DNA from: Phycisphaerae bacterium
GTDB lineage: Bacteria > Planctomycetota > Phycisphaerae > JAJVII01
Direction: 5' to 3'
Length of the DNA: 64,000 nt
NCBI GenBank assembly: GCA_022072085.1
Contig: JAJVII010000018.1
Span: forward strand, 116,240-180,239
Part shown: positions 1 through 9,622 of the stretch, in pieces
Numbering within the stretch: the stretch's first letter is position 1
Layout: the number at the start of each line of letters is the position of its first letter
Notes under the pieces: model-generated
Databases searched by the model: none
What the model was told of the DNA's origin: nothing
What the model saw: the letters and a program-made list of their open reading frames with translations, nothing else
Translations under genes and position numbers: made by a program

Positions 1-498
1 CAGGTCCTCCAGGTCGTGGGTGGCCTCGAACTTCTCCAGCTTCTCGAATGCGGCGAAGTAGCGGTAGTCGGACGGATCCAGGCGGGTGTGCATCTTGCCG
101 ATGAACTTGGGCAGGGCCTTTCGCTCCGGCCCGACCGGCTCGCCACGCCGCCACATGGCCCCTGACCGCAGGTGGTAGCCGGGGTGAAGCGTCGTCATGG
201 TCCGGATGTCCTCCACGGTGCGCTTCTGCCACGGCTGGACCCAGATGACGTTGCCCTCCTTGTCCTTGCCGCCCCACGTCATCGGCCATGTTCGCAGGAA
301 CGCCAGGGCCTCCTCGGCGGTCGGCTTGACGAACTCCAGGCGGGCCAGTCGGGCCTCCAGGTCGTCCGGCCGGGTCCGAGGGGCCGGTTCGCCGGCCTGC
401 CGCCCTTCGTTGACAATGATGGGGGAATCCCCCTCTGACCGGCCGGGGGTCGCCAGACACAGGGTCGCCAGGATCGCCAGGAGGAATTGACGACGCAT
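1..498 (-). CDS. Secreted protein of unknown family, N-terminal part (runs off the left edge)
   Basis: The reverse strand reads without a stop from an ATG at 498 to the window edge, giving 166 residues. The start MRRQFLLAILATLCLATPGRS is a clear signal peptide. AAAGGAG lies seven bases upstream of the ATG, which supports this start. The mature part begins with a charged linker and contains the stretch TWPMTWGGKDKEG and a Lys/Glu-rich region. I do not recognise the family. The C-terminus lies outside the window, so neither length nor function can be judged. Forward-strand reading frames over this stretch are shadows. Confidence 0.75.
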   Translation of the reverse strand, partial: MRRQFLLAILATLCLATPGRSEGDSPIIVNEGRQAGEPAPRTRPDDLEARLARLEFVKPTAEEALAFLRTWPMTWGGKDKEGNVIWVQPWQKRTVEDIRTMTTLHPGYHLRSGAMWRRGEPVGPERKALPKFIGKMHTRLDPSDYRYFAAFEKLEKFEATHDLEDL

Positions 499-857
499 GC
501 GGTTGCTCCTTTCCAACAGGACGCTTCTGCCTTCCAGTATCGCCGTCAGGTCCCGGTTCTGCAATTGCCACCCCAGGCACGGTCATTTCTTTGGCGACTT
601 CGACTTCCAGGCGGCGTCATGGAACTCGTTGCCGCAGCGCGGAATCATGTCCCTGGTCATGCTCCGGATGGGCGAGTCGGCTACAAAGACAGGCGGCGGG
701 CAGCATCGGAGCCGCCAGCAGCAGCGCGGCCCCGACGCGATGGGTCGCAGGCGTCATCCGGGCTCTCCGAATTCTAAACGCGCCTCCCGGCTGCCTGTTT
801 CGCCGCTTGCCGGCAGGAAAGGGCCGCCCCGGGTCGCGCCTCGCCGCCGGGTCCGGC
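499..857. other. Intergenic stretch with no recognisable gene
   Basis: This holds the Shine-Dalgarno sequence of the leftward gene at its left end. No forward frame here gives a plausible signal peptide or domain. It probably includes decayed sequence of the PEP-CTERM protein whose tail survives just downstream. Confidence 0.4.
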
Positions 858-1013
858 AGCGGCGGCTGCCAGACGCCGTTCGTCGTCGAGGCCCCCGAGC
901 CGACGACGCTGGGCCTGCTCCTGCTGGGCGGCCTGGGGCTGTGCGACGGCCTCCGCCGGCGGCGGCGGGGCTTGAACGCCGAGCCGCCCGGGCGTATTCT
1001 GCCCGGCGGCTGA
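858..1013 (+). pseudogene. Remnant of a PEP-CTERM protein (C-terminal sorting tail only)
   Basis: In one forward frame the sequence reads VVEAPEPTTLGLLLLGGLGL, then CDGLRRRRRG and a short tail to a stop at 1013. This is a complete PEP-CTERM tripartite signal: the PEP motif, a hydrophobic helix and an Arg-rich end. Nothing upstream in that frame resembles a secreted protein or carries a signal peptide. I therefore read it as the surviving 3' end of a deleted or decayed gene. Its bases match the tails of the two intact PEP-CTERM genes at 9.5 and 11.1 kb very closely. A very short functional ORF is possible but unsupported. Confidence 0.6.
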
Positions 1014-1075
1014 TGCGGCGCCGTCCTCGTCTGCGCTGCCAGTCAGGCGAGCCACACCTTCCCCGGAGACATGCC

Positions 1076-3109
1076 GTGGCCCATCATCGCAATCGGTCGG
1101 TCGTTTGCTGCTTCGCGCTGATCGTCGCCCTGGCCGGCCTGCCGGCGCCGACGTCGCGTGGCGCCGACGACGCCCCCGCGCCCGCGCTGACGATGCGCCT
1201 GGACCCAGCCGACGGCCAGGCCCTCGCGGCCCCGGCGCCGGTCACGTTCGGCGTCGTCTTCCGCCCCGGGCAGATTCCCGCAGGCGCGTCGGCCGTTGTC
1301 GAACTGGACGGCAAAGCCGTCGCGGCCCAAGTCGACGCCAAACGACATTTCGCCGACGGCTCGCTCAAGCACGCGGTGGTTTCGATGGTCCTGCCGAGCC
1401 TGGCGGCGGATGGATCAGCCATGACCTTCGCCGCCGGCAAGTCACGGGCGGCGAAGATCGACCCGGCCGAGGTCGCAAAGAAACTGCTCGCGGGCGACTT
1501 CGATGCGGCCATCCGCTTCAAGGTTCCCGAGGGCAAGACCGTGTCAGCCAGCGCGCGGAAGATGCTCGAAGCCGCCGGCGACAAGGCGGCGCTCTGGCTT
1601 GGCGGGCCGGTCGCGGTCGAGTGGCTGCTCTCGGGCCCGCCGGTTGACGAACAGGGCGCCGCCGATGCGGACCTGAACGTCGCCTTCCACGTCCGCTACT
1701 ACCCGGCCCTGGGGCTGGCCCGCGTGTCGGCGATCGTCGAGCTGTGCAGCGACGGCGGCAGCGACGGCGGGCTGAACTATGACGTGACGATCACCCGCGG
1801 CCGCGCCAAGCCCGAAGCCGTCTTCGAGCAGCAGGCCGTCGCCCAGCCGGACATGACCCGCTGGCGGAAGGTGTTCTGGGTGGGCGGCCAGCCGGCGGGC
1901 CTAGAGGTGCGCCACGACGCCCGTGCGATGGCGGCCGCGGGCGTGATCCCGCAGTTCGATTTCAGCCAGGACGTCGCACCGGCCAAGGTCGAGCTGCTCA
2001 AGCACTGGGAAGGCGCCAGGACCGGGCTGTTCCAGAACGGCCTGATCACGACCTACATGCCGATGACCGGCGGGCGCGGCGACCTGGGCGTGCTGCCGCA
2101 GTGGACGACGGTCTACCTGATGACGATGGACCCGAAGGTCAAGCGGATCGTGCTGGAGAACGACGAACTGTCCGGCGGCATCCCGATTCACGCCCGCGAG
2201 CGAGCGACCGGCCGCGTGCCCTTCTACGCCGATCACAAGATGCTCTGGCTGTGCGACGGACGGGCCGGGCGCTGGGGCACGCAGAAATGGCGGAGCAGGC
2301 CCAACCCGCCGCGCGCCGAGCCGCCGATCAAGAGCCTCTTCGTGCCCGACCCGGCGCACCTGCCCGGACTCTGCTACGTCTCCTACGTCGTCACCGGCGA
2401 CTACTGGGACCTGGAGGAGAACTGGTTCTGGTCGACCTATGTGCTCTACAGCGACAACCCGGGCTATGCCCGCGGCGTGATCATCGGCCAGCTTCGTGGC
2501 ATCGCCTGGAGCCTGCGGACGCTGGCGCTGACCGCTGCGATCAGCCCGGACGGCCTGCCCGAGACGGCCGAGTTCACCGCCCGGACCGACGCGGCCCTTG
2601 CGGCATTCCACAAGTGGCTCGACGACAAGGCCATGCCCCTGGGCATGCTCACGCCGCACTCCGGCGGCGGGGTCGTCAACTACGCCCCCTGGCAACACGA
2701 CCACATGATCATGGCCACCGACGCGGCGGCTGAGGCCGGCTTCAAGGAGGCCGTCCGGCTCCGCTCGCGACTGCTGGAGTTCTCCATCGGTCGCTTCACG
2801 CACCCGGACGAGTTCGACCCGCACTTCGGCTGCGGCTACTGGTGGACGGTCGGCAAGAGCGAGCGCGAGATGACGGTCAAGACCTGGAAGGACCTGTTCG
2901 CGGCCAACTGCGAAGGCAAGAAGGCCGACATGGCCGACTACGCCGGCGGATACGCCGACCTGGCGATCGCGGCGACGTCGATCGGCGTGCGGGTGGGCCA
3001 GCCCGACGCCCGCAAGGCGCTGGATTTCCTCAAGGAGAACTCGCACGGCGTCTTCCCCGGACGATCGCGCACGCCGGTCTTTGCCTACAGCACGGTCCCG
3101 GTCCGCTAG
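1076..3109 (+). CDS. Large secreted protein, possibly polysaccharide-active (RIFT-barrel-like N-terminus, helical C-terminus)
   Basis: I start at the GTG at 1076 because GGAG sits seven bases upstream and the product (677 residues) then begins with a good signal peptide cleaved near SRGADDAP. The open frame extends upstream to 497, but that part has no protein-like character. Residues about 30-230 contain PVTFGVVFRPGQIPAG and HFADGSLKHAVVS, a pattern seen in RIFT-barrel domains at the N-terminus of exo-rhamnogalacturonan-lyase-like (YetA/PL26-like) proteins. The second half is rich in Trp, Tyr and helical segments, as in an alpha/alpha-toroid. An extracellular glycan-degrading role fits the neighbours but is inference; a function-neutral name would be safer. 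Confidence 0.7.
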   Translation: MAHHRNRSVVCCFALIVALAGLPAPTSRGADDAPAPALTMRLDPADGQALAAPAPVTFGVVFRPGQIPAGASAVVELDGKAVAAQVDAKRHFADGSLKHAVVSMVLPSLAADGSAMTFAAGKSRAAKIDPAEVAKKLLAGDFDAAIRFKVPEGKTVSASARKMLEAAGDKAALWLGGPVAVEWLLSGPPVDEQGAADADLNVAFHVRYYPALGLARVSAIVELCSDGGSDGGLNYDVTITRGRAKPEAVFEQQAVAQPDMTRWRKVFWVGGQPAGLEVRHDARAMAAAGVIPQFDFSQDVAPAKVELLKHWEGARTGLFQNGLITTYMPMTGGRGDLGVLPQWTTVYLMTMDPKVKRIVLENDELSGGIPIHARERATGRVPFYADHKMLWLCDGRAGRWGTQKWRSRPNPPRAEPPIKSLFVPDPAHLPGLCYVSYVVTGDYWDLEENWFWSTYVLYSDNPGYARGVIIGQLRGIAWSLRTLALTAAISPDGLPETAEFTARTDAALAAFHKWLDDKAMPLGMLTPHSGGGVVNYAPWQHDHMIMATDAAAEAGFKEAVRLRSRLLEFSIGRFTHPDEFDPHFGCGYWWTVGKSEREMTVKTWKDLFAANCEGKKADMADYAGGYADLAIAATSIGVRVGQPDARKALDFLKENSHGVFPGRSRTPVFAYSTVPVR

Positions 3110-3134
3110 ACGCCGGCGTACGGAGGTCCGCCCC

Positions 3135-3785
3135 ATGCTGATCGACCTCAGCCATACCGTCGAGCACGGGATGGTCACCTATCGCGGCCTGCCCGCGCCG
3201 CTGATCTGCGACTTCATGAGCCGCGAGGCGTCGCGCGAGCACTACGCCCCCGGCACCGAGTTCCACATCGGCCGCATCGACATGGTCGCCAACACCGGCA
3301 CCTATCTCGACTCGCCGTTCCACCGCTACGCGGATGGCCAGGACCTCTCGCAGATTCCGCTGACCTCGCTGGCGGACCTGGAAACGGTGGTCGTGCCGGC
3401 GCCCCCCGGGCAGCGGGCGATCGACGCCGCCTGCTTCGACGGGCTGAAGGTCGAGGGCAAGGCCGTCCTGGTCGCGACCGGATGGGACCGTCACTGGCGG
3501 ACGGATCAATACTTCGAGGGCCACCCCTTCCTGACCCGCGACGCGGCCGAGCGGCTGCGCGACGCCGCGGCGGCGCTGGTCGGCATCGATTCGCTGAACA
3601 TCGACGACACGGCCGACCTGACGCGCCCGGCCCACAGCCTGCTGCTGGGCGCCCAGATCCCCGTCTGCGAGCACATGCGCGGGCTGACGCAACTGCCCGA
3701 CGCCGATCTGCGGTTCTTCGCCGTGCCGGTGAAGGTGAAGAACTTCGGAACGTTCCCGGTGCGGGCCTTCGCGATCGCCCGCTGA
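3135..3785 (+). CDS. Cyclase / kynurenine-formamidase-like family protein
   Basis: The start MLIDLSHTVEHGM follows CGGAGGT by seven bases. The open frame extends 54 bases further upstream into the preceding gene and is not needed. The 216-residue product matches the cyclase (KynB-like) family: the DLSHT start, the segment NTGTYLDSPFHRYADG in place of the usual HxGTHxDxPxH metal motif, and the late VKNFGTFPVRAFAI segment. In this family the motif binds metal for amide or lactone hydrolysis; here the first His is Asn and the second is Tyr, a variant that may alter metal binding. It lies 25 bases after the secreted protein, so the two may be cotranscribed. The substrate is unknown. Confidence 0.85.
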   Translation: MLIDLSHTVEHGMVTYRGLPAPLICDFMSREASREHYAPGTEFHIGRIDMVANTGTYLDSPFHRYADGQDLSQIPLTSLADLETVVVPAPPGQRAIDAACFDGLKVEGKAVLVATGWDRHWRTDQYFEGHPFLTRDAAERLRDAAAALVGIDSLNIDDTADLTRPAHSLLLGAQIPVCEHMRGLTQLPDADLRFFAVPVKVKNFGTFPVRAFAIAR

Positions 3786-3892
3786 CCGCCGCAGCGCACC
3801 CGCGACGACGGGGATTTGCCCGCCGGCTGGCGGCGCGGTAAGCTGCGTTCTTGCCGAACCCGTTGTCCTCATCATCGAAAGCGAGACCACCG

Positions 3893-6514
3893 ATGTGCCA
3901 TGCCCGTCGCCGCGGAGCGGAAGTCTTCGCGGCTGTCGTTGTCGCCCTCTGCGCGCTCACGCCTCCCCTGTCGCAGCCGGCCCGCGCAGCCGACCCAGCG
4001 GCGGCATCGCCCGCGGGCGTTGCGCTGCTGACGCAGGAGAGCCCCTGGCGGTGGCACATCGCCATGCGCAAGCCGCTGATCCTGACCGGCAAGGCGGACG
4101 CGGCGCCCGAGTATCTGCCCATCGTCAAGCTCCACGGCGGCCGTGGCACGCCGGACATCCAGTTCCTGGACACCGCCCCGCCGGACGCGGCCTGGTCCGC
4201 AAGCGACTTCGACGACACCGACTGGCCGCGCAGCCGCGGCAGCATCGACGAACCCAACCTTTGCGTCGGCCTGCTCTGCCTGCGAGGCCGGTTCCAGGTG
4301 GCCGACCCGGCCGCCGTCACGTCGCTGAAACTGGAGATGAAGTTCCGCGGCGGCGTGATCGTCTATCTCAACGGAAAGGAGATCGCCCGGTCGCACCTGT
4401 CAGCCGGCGCCGTGAAGCTGACCGAGCCCGGCGAAGCCTACCCCGACACGGCCTGGGTGGACGCCGCCGGCAAGGCGCTGCCCATCCCCCGGTTCGCCAA
4501 GGGCGACGAGGTCGCACGCATCGCGACGCGCGACCGCACGCTGCCGCCCCTGGACATCCCGGCTGATAGGCTGCGCAAGGGCACGAACGTGCTGGCCGTC
4601 GAGCTGCACCGCAGCGACTACCACCCCGCGGGGACCGGCTGGTGGGCGGCGGCCAACATGGTCCAGGGCATCACGCGGCAGTGGACGCCGGTCGGGCTGC
4701 TCGAACTGCACTTGTCGGCTGAGGGGAGCGGCGCCGCGGCGGCAAAGGAGGCCTTCGCCAAGCCGGCCGTCTGGACTGCGGACCTCAACAGCCGCATCGA
4801 GGACGTGCCGATGCCCGACTCGGACGAGTTGCTTCCGATGCGGATCGTGGGCGCCCGCAACGGCGTCTTCTCGGGCATGGCCGTGGTCTCCAACGCCGGC
4901 CCGGTCAAGGGCGTCAAGGCCGAGGCCGGCGAGTTGAACGGGCCGGCTGGCAAAATCCCGGCGTCGGCGGTCGCTGCCCGCTACATGCTCTTCGCCCGCT
5001 GCCCGTCCGACTCGACGGGGGGCGGAAGAGGCGCTTACTACTTCAACCCGCTGACCGAACAGCCGCCGGGCGAGGTCGAGCCGCTGACCCGCGTCAAGTC
5101 GCCCTTTGCGGCCGTGCCGATCGTGCTGACCGTGCGCGTGCCGCGCGACGCCGTGCCCGGCGACTACGCGGGCGAGCTGCGCGTGTCGGCGGAGGGCCTG
5201 CCGCCGACGGCCGTGCCCGTGCGGCTGCACGTGGCCGACTGGACGCTGCCGGACCCGCTCGAGTTGCGGGCGCGGGTGGGCCTGTTCCAGTCGCCGACCT
5301 CCGTGGCGATGCACTACGGCGTGAAGGAGTGGTCCGAGGAGCACTGGAAGCTGCTGGAAAAGTCCTTCGCGATGCTCGGCCAGGTCGGCGCGGACATCGT
5401 CAACATCCCGATCGTGGAGCGGACGCAGTTCGGCAACAACGAGGGGATGATCACCTGGATCCGCAAGCCCGACGGGAGCTACGACCATGACTTCACAGTC
5501 TTCGAGCAATACCTCAAGCTGGTGAAGAAGCACCTGGGCTCGCCGCGCGTCGTGGCGCTGCACGTCTGGCACCCGGGCACGTGGAAGGTCCGCGACCCGG
5601 ACGAGGAGAACACCGTCACGCTGCTCGACGCAGCCACGGGCAAGCGCGAGCACTTGCAGGTGCCGGTCTTCGGGACCGAGGCGAGCAAGGCGTTCTTCAA
5701 GCCGGTGCTGGAGGGCTGCCGCCAGCGGCTGGCGAAGGAGGGAATGGACAAGTCGATGGCCCTGGGCATCCTCTGCGACGCGACCGCGCCGCCGGAGGTC
5801 TTCAAGGAGTTCGAGGAAATCGCCCCCGGAGCCGGCTGGACCCGCGGCTGCCACAGTGTGACCTTCTCGCCTGAACCCTACCCGCTCAAGGGCGGCGGGG
5901 TCTGCGTCTATCACGAATTCTGCTACGGGTTGAGCCTGGCCGACCCGGCCAAGGGACTGCCTCGGATCTGGGAGGCCAACGGGCCCGGCGTCGCGTGGTT
6001 CCGCGGCGAGTACGATTACCGCCTCTGCCCGTACATCTACCGCACGATGATCGAGCGCGGGCTGGACTGCCGCACCAGCGGCGCCGGGCGGATGGGCCTG
6101 GACTTCTGGGGCGTGCCGGCCAACGAGGACGCCCGCAGGAAGGGACGCCTCGACTGCATCTTCAACCGCTGGCCGAACTCCTCGGTAGCCGGCCACGGCG
6201 ACCCGACCATCACCTGCCTGGCCCACCCCGGGCCCGACGGGGCCCAGGCGACCGTCCGCTTCGAGCTGTTCCGCGAGGGGCTCCAGGAATCCGAAGCGAT
6301 GATCCGCATCGCCGAGGCCCAGGACAAGCACGCCGACCGGCTGGGCAAGGAACTGACCGACCGCTGCCGCAGAATCTTCGTCGATCGCATGAACATGTAC
6401 CGCCTCAGCCAGGCGGTCTCGGAGGAGTTCTACGGCGGCTGGCAGAGCCGGTCGGCCGATCTCTACGCGACGGCTGCCGAGGTGGCCGGGAAGTTGAAGT
6501 CCGACGGCCAATGA
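3893..6514 (+). CDS. Secreted glycoside-hydrolase-like protein with jelly-roll and DUF4091/GH123-like TIM-barrel regions
   Basis: I chose the ATG at 3893, which begins MCHARRRGAEVFAAVVVALC and has a hydrophobic segment ending at QPARAADP. The frame is open back to 3851. The product is 873 residues. Residues about 70-270 look like a galactose-binding jelly roll with the beta-galactosidase-type features DFDDTDWPRSRG and YLNGKEIARS. The central domain ends with a beta-sandwich strand VPVRLHVADWTLPDP, followed by a barrel-like region with LEKSFAMLGQVGADIVNIP and LHVWHPGTW. This order is typical of DUF4091/GH123-like glycosidases. No catalytic residue can be assigned by eye. The regulator 27 bases downstream may control it. 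Confidence 0.75.
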   Translation: MCHARRRGAEVFAAVVVALCALTPPLSQPARAADPAAASPAGVALLTQESPWRWHIAMRKPLILTGKADAAPEYLPIVKLHGGRGTPDIQFLDTAPPDAAWSASDFDDTDWPRSRGSIDEPNLCVGLLCLRGRFQVADPAAVTSLKLEMKFRGGVIVYLNGKEIARSHLSAGAVKLTEPGEAYPDTAWVDAAGKALPIPRFAKGDEVARIATRDRTLPPLDIPADRLRKGTNVLAVELHRSDYHPAGTGWWAAANMVQGITRQWTPVGLLELHLSAEGSGAAAAKEAFAKPAVWTADLNSRIEDVPMPDSDELLPMRIVGARNGVFSGMAVVSNAGPVKGVKAEAGELNGPAGKIPASAVAARYMLFARCPSDSTGGGRGAYYFNPLTEQPPGEVEPLTRVKSPFAAVPIVLTVRVPRDAVPGDYAGELRVSAEGLPPTAVPVRLHVADWTLPDPLELRARVGLFQSPTSVAMHYGVKEWSEEHWKLLEKSFAMLGQVGADIVNIPIVERTQFGNNEGMITWIRKPDGSYDHDFTVFEQYLKLVKKHLGSPRVVALHVWHPGTWKVRDPDEENTVTLLDAATGKREHLQVPVFGTEASKAFFKPVLEGCRQRLAKEGMDKSMALGILCDATAPPEVFKEFEEIAPGAGWTRGCHSVTFSPEPYPLKGGGVCVYHEFCYGLSLADPAKGLPRIWEANGPGVAWFRGEYDYRLCPYIYRTMIERGLDCRTSGAGRMGLDFWGVPANEDARRKGRLDCIFNRWPNSSVAGHGDPTITCLAHPGPDGAQATVRFELFREGLQESEAMIRIAEAQDKHADRLGKELTDRCRRIFVDRMNMYRLSQAVSEEFYGGWQSRSADLYATAAEVAGKLKSDGQ

Positions 6515-6541
6515 CCCCGGCGACAAGGTGAGAATCGCGGC

Positions 6542-7651
6542 ATGGCCCGCAAACGCAAGACAGGCGCAAGCGCGTCGGACGACCTGACCCCCGAGCAGGC
6601 GGCGTCGCTGCTGCGCTCGCGTCTGCGGTTCTACCTGCCGGGTTCCAAGCTGCCCGGGCGGGCGGCGCTGGCCGAGCAACTCGGCGTAAGCACCTACGTT
6701 TCGCGCCGCGCGGTGGAGCTGCTGGCCGAGCAGGGGCTGCTCAAGCTCTCGTCGCCCGGCGGCGCGTTCGTCACGCCCAAGGCCGCCGCGGTGGAGGCCA
6801 TCCGCGCCATCCACATCCTGGCCAGCGCCATGCCCAACCAGCACTTCCACGAGCAGGAATTCCTGCTGGGCGCCAAACAGGCGTGCCTCGCCGGCGGGCT
6901 GCGGTTCCGGGTGACCGAGCTGGCCGGACGTGCGATAACGCCCGACCTGCCCGACCAACTGGCAGCCGGCGAGGACCCGCTCCAGACCGGATGGGCGCTG
7001 CTGGATCGGGCCCCGCCGGATTCGACGCTGCGTTCGTGGCAGGCCCGCGGCGTGCCGGCGGTGCTGGTCAACGCCGAGGCCGGCGTCGAAACGCACACCA
7101 TCCGCACCAGCGGTCGCGAGGCGATTCACCTGGCAACCGAGCGCCTCATCCTGCTGGGCCATCGCCGCATCGCCTTCGCCGGCGCCGAGCCAGGGTTCTC
7201 CCCCATCGCGCAGTTGCGCTATGAAGGCTTCGAGCTGGCCATCGGCCGCCACGGGCTGGCCGACTCGTGCGAGTCGGTCCTTTGGGACGGCCGGCGGCAG
7301 TCGCGCGAGAAGATCCGCGGATTGCTGGCCGACCTGCTGGCCCGCCCGGATCGTCCGACCGCACTCGTGGTCGACAACCAACTCAACGGCTGCGACGCGC
7401 TGGCGGTCTGCGACGCGATGGGCCTGAAGATTCCCGCGCACGTCAGCGTGATCAGCGGGGGCATCGGCCGGCGGGTGATCCCGCCGATGGTCGAGCGGCT
7501 GACCCGCTACGACGAGGGGACCTCCGAAGAACAGAGCCACATGGTGGTGGAGTTCTTCGCGAACTACTTCAATCACCGCCAGCCAGTGCATCTTCTGCAA
7601 GGTACAAAGTTTGTAGACGCCGGCTCGATCGGCCCGCCGGACGGCGCATGA
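6542..7651 (+). CDS. GntR-family transcriptional regulator with LacI-type ligand-binding domain
   Basis: The 369-residue protein has a GntR winged helix-turn-helix at residues 17-80 (LPGRAALAEQLGVSTYVSRR, then AVELLAEQGLLKL). A periplasmic-binding-protein-like domain follows, as in LacI/GalR repressors, with GREAIHLATERLILLGHRRI and ALVVDNQLNGCDALAVCDAM. This GntR-LacI fusion type is common in Planctomycetes and Lentisphaerae beside glycan-use genes. It probably binds a sugar and controls the upstream hydrolase or the downstream PEP-CTERM genes; that is inferred from position only. The start ATG is 27 bases after the hydrolase stop, so the two probably form one transcript. Confidence 0.88.
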   Translation: MARKRKTGASASDDLTPEQAASLLRSRLRFYLPGSKLPGRAALAEQLGVSTYVSRRAVELLAEQGLLKLSSPGGAFVTPKAAAVEAIRAIHILASAMPNQHFHEQEFLLGAKQACLAGGLRFRVTELAGRAITPDLPDQLAAGEDPLQTGWALLDRAPPDSTLRSWQARGVPAVLVNAEAGVETHTIRTSGREAIHLATERLILLGHRRIAFAGAEPGFSPIAQLRYEGFELAIGRHGLADSCESVLWDGRRQSREKIRGLLADLLARPDRPTALVVDNQLNGCDALAVCDAMGLKIPAHVSVISGGIGRRVIPPMVERLTRYDEGTSEEQSHMVVEFFANYFNHRQPVHLLQGTKFVDAGSIGPPDGA

Positions 7652-8026
7652 CCCGGCCACCCGCGGTCGGCATGTTGATTCTCGTGAACCCGTCCATTAC
7701 TACACAACCACATATCTGACAATACATTACATATCACACATCCCGTCACGGGCGAAATGTGTTGATAGCGGTCAACATACATGCTCTGCTCTCTGATTTA
7801 GACGTTGCCCAAGAGAGATTCCACAAAGCGTTATAAAAAAATGATTTAAGAAGACTCCGCAGGTCGGGAGTTGGCGATGGTACGCCGTTTGCTACTTAAT
7901 TGATGTGATGGTTTTCCTCTGAGGCGCATGGGCGCCCCTCGGGGGTTCCTGATTGGCACAGCGGCTCATGAGAATAGAGAGATTCGCGTTTTGACTGAGG
8001 CCGGAGACGGCCAGGAGGTTCGAGTC
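7652..8026. other. AT-rich intergenic region, probable promoter region of the PEP-CTERM gene
   Basis: This stretch is much richer in A and T than its surroundings. It includes a run of seven A after GTTAT near 7830-7842, and it separates the regulator from the first PEP-CTERM gene. I see no gene in it. It carries a TGTTGA/TCAACA inverted repeat (listed separately). No pair of promoter hexamers with normal spacing is convincing. Confidence 0.5.
7760..7777. promoter_or_regulatory. Candidate operator: 6-bp inverted repeat
   Basis: TGTTGA and TCAACA are separated by six bases, giving an 18-bp dyad between the GntR/LacI-type regulator and the PEP-CTERM gene. Size and spacing suit a dimeric regulator, but short dyads arise by chance. 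Confidence 0.22.
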
Positions 8027-9553
8027 ATGTCACAACGGAAACTGACCGGCGCGATGGGACTGGCGATCGTGATCGCAGCGGCGCGATTGCGGGTCGTTGT
8101 GGCGGCAATCAGTTTGATGGCGCTGGTTCTCTTGCCGGGAAGCGCAGCCTTCGGCGCGTTCACAGCGGACAACTGGACGGGCGGTACGACGGACTTCAAC
8201 AACACGGCCAACTGGTCGCTGGGCCATCTGCCGACCGCCCTGGGAGGCAGCGGCGAGCAGGGCGTGATCTCGGGCCTGACCTCCAACCAGCCGGTGCTGA
8301 CCGCCCCGACTGCGGTCAACGCCCTCTTGTTCACCAACGGCGGGACGCTGTCATCCAACACGGCTGCCGACATCCTGACTCTGGATCTGAGCGCGGCCAA
8401 CGGAACGGCACTTACCGTGTCCACCACGACGAACATCTCGGCGAATCTGGCGGCCAGGGCCAGTTCGGCCGGCACGAAAGTGGTGACAGTCTCCGTCACA
8501 GGATCGAACAACGTCCTCACCCTCAGCGGCAATCTGACGCCCAACGGCGCCACATGGTCGCTCGGCGCCTCGGCAACCGATAAGATCGTGTTGTCCGGCA
8601 GCAACACCTTCTCCGGCACGCTGCTGCTGACGAGCGGCGTCATCGAGACAAACTCCAATGCCGCGCTGAACAACTGGAGCGGCTCGATTCAGTTGGGCAC
8701 CAATGGCACGCCCGCCTCGGCGACCTTGCGACTCAACAATACCTTCTCGCTGACCCAGACGAACCTGATCATTACGGCCAAGTCGAACTCAACCGTGGAC
8801 GAATACGTCGAGGTCGTCGGCAGCAACAGCCTGACGGTCGCCAACCTGAATCTGACCCAGGTCAACGTGTCCGGCGTCTCGGACGTCCAGTTTCACAAGA
8901 CCGGCGCCGGGACGCTGGTCTTGACCGGCAACAACGGCACGGTCAGCAAGAGCGGCAGCGGCACGTCCTTTAATCCCACAGCCGGGATCAAGGTCGACGC
9001 CGGCACGCTGCTGGTCAACAACGCCTCGGGCTCGCCGACCGCCGCCTCCATCGGCTACAACGTCAACAGCAACGCCACCTTCGGTGGCACCGGCGCGGTC
9101 ACCGGCGCGGTCGACGTCAAGAGCGGCGGCCACATCGCCCCCGGCGCCAGCGTCGAGTCCCTGGGCGTCGGCTGGCTGCACCTGGAGGCCGGCAGCTACC
9201 TCGACGTCGAGTTCATCCCGTCGGCCAACGACACGATCAACATCGCCGCCCTCAACGGCCTGACTATCGACAGCGGCGCCCTGGTCAACCTCTACGTCGA
9301 GGGCTCGACGAATCCGTGGACCACGGCGGGAACCTACGCCCTGATCAACTACACCGGAACGTTGAACGGGGCGGCCAGCAACCTGTCGGTGGCCAACCCG
9401 CAGAACGGCCTGGACTACGAGTTCGCGACCGACGGCAGCACGGTGTATGTGACGATTTCGAGCGTGAGCGTCCCCGAGCCGGCGACGATGGGCCTGCTCC
9501 TGCTGGGCGGCCTGGGCCTGATCGGCGGGAGCGTCCGGCGGCGGCTGAATTGA
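8027..9553 (+). CDS. PEP-CTERM protein with autotransporter-type beta-strand repeats
   Basis: The start at 8027 (MSQRKLTGAMGLAIV) follows AGGAGG by eight bases. The frame is open to 7928. The 508-residue product has a long signal peptide ending near GSAAFGAF. A Ser/Thr/Asn-rich beta-helical body follows, with the repeat phrases GTLVLTGNNGT and GTLLVNNASGS and a GGHIAPGAS turn, typical of autotransporter-associated beta-strand repeats. It ends in VPEPATMGLLLLGGLGL and an Arg-rich tail, the PEP-CTERM/exosortase sorting signal. The family role is a surface or matrix protein anchored or released by exosortase. No exosortase gene lies in this window. The base sequence of the tail is nearly identical to that of the next gene. 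Confidence 0.9.
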   Translation: MSQRKLTGAMGLAIVIAAARLRVVVAAISLMALVLLPGSAAFGAFTADNWTGGTTDFNNTANWSLGHLPTALGGSGEQGVISGLTSNQPVLTAPTAVNALLFTNGGTLSSNTAADILTLDLSAANGTALTVSTTTNISANLAARASSAGTKVVTVSVTGSNNVLTLSGNLTPNGATWSLGASATDKIVLSGSNTFSGTLLLTSGVIETNSNAALNNWSGSIQLGTNGTPASATLRLNNTFSLTQTNLIITAKSNSTVDEYVEVVGSNSLTVANLNLTQVNVSGVSDVQFHKTGAGTLVLTGNNGTVSKSGSGTSFNPTAGIKVDAGTLLVNNASGSPTAASIGYNVNSNATFGGTGAVTGAVDVKSGGHIAPGASVESLGVGWLHLEAGSYLDVEFIPSANDTINIAALNGLTIDSGALVNLYVEGSTNPWTTAGTYALINYTGTLNGAASNLSVANPQNGLDYEFATDGSTVYVTISSVSVPEPATMGLLLLGGLGLIGGSVRRRLN

Positions 9554-9622
9554 AGCGATCGGCCGAGGCCCGGCTGATGCGGCGGCAAGTGAGAAATGAG
9601 GAAATCCGGGGAAAGGAAGACC

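Noticed and set aside
497..1075. N-terminal extension of the 1076 gene to an ATG at 497
   Set aside because: The upstream part has no protein-like composition, and the GTG at 1076 has a good ribosome-binding site and signal peptide.
4400..7660. Very long minus-strand open frame (1086 residues) antisense to the GH-like and regulator genes
   Set aside because: It has no recognisable domains or ribosome-binding site, and its composition is what high-GC antisense of a real gene gives. The + strand genes have signal peptides and motifs.
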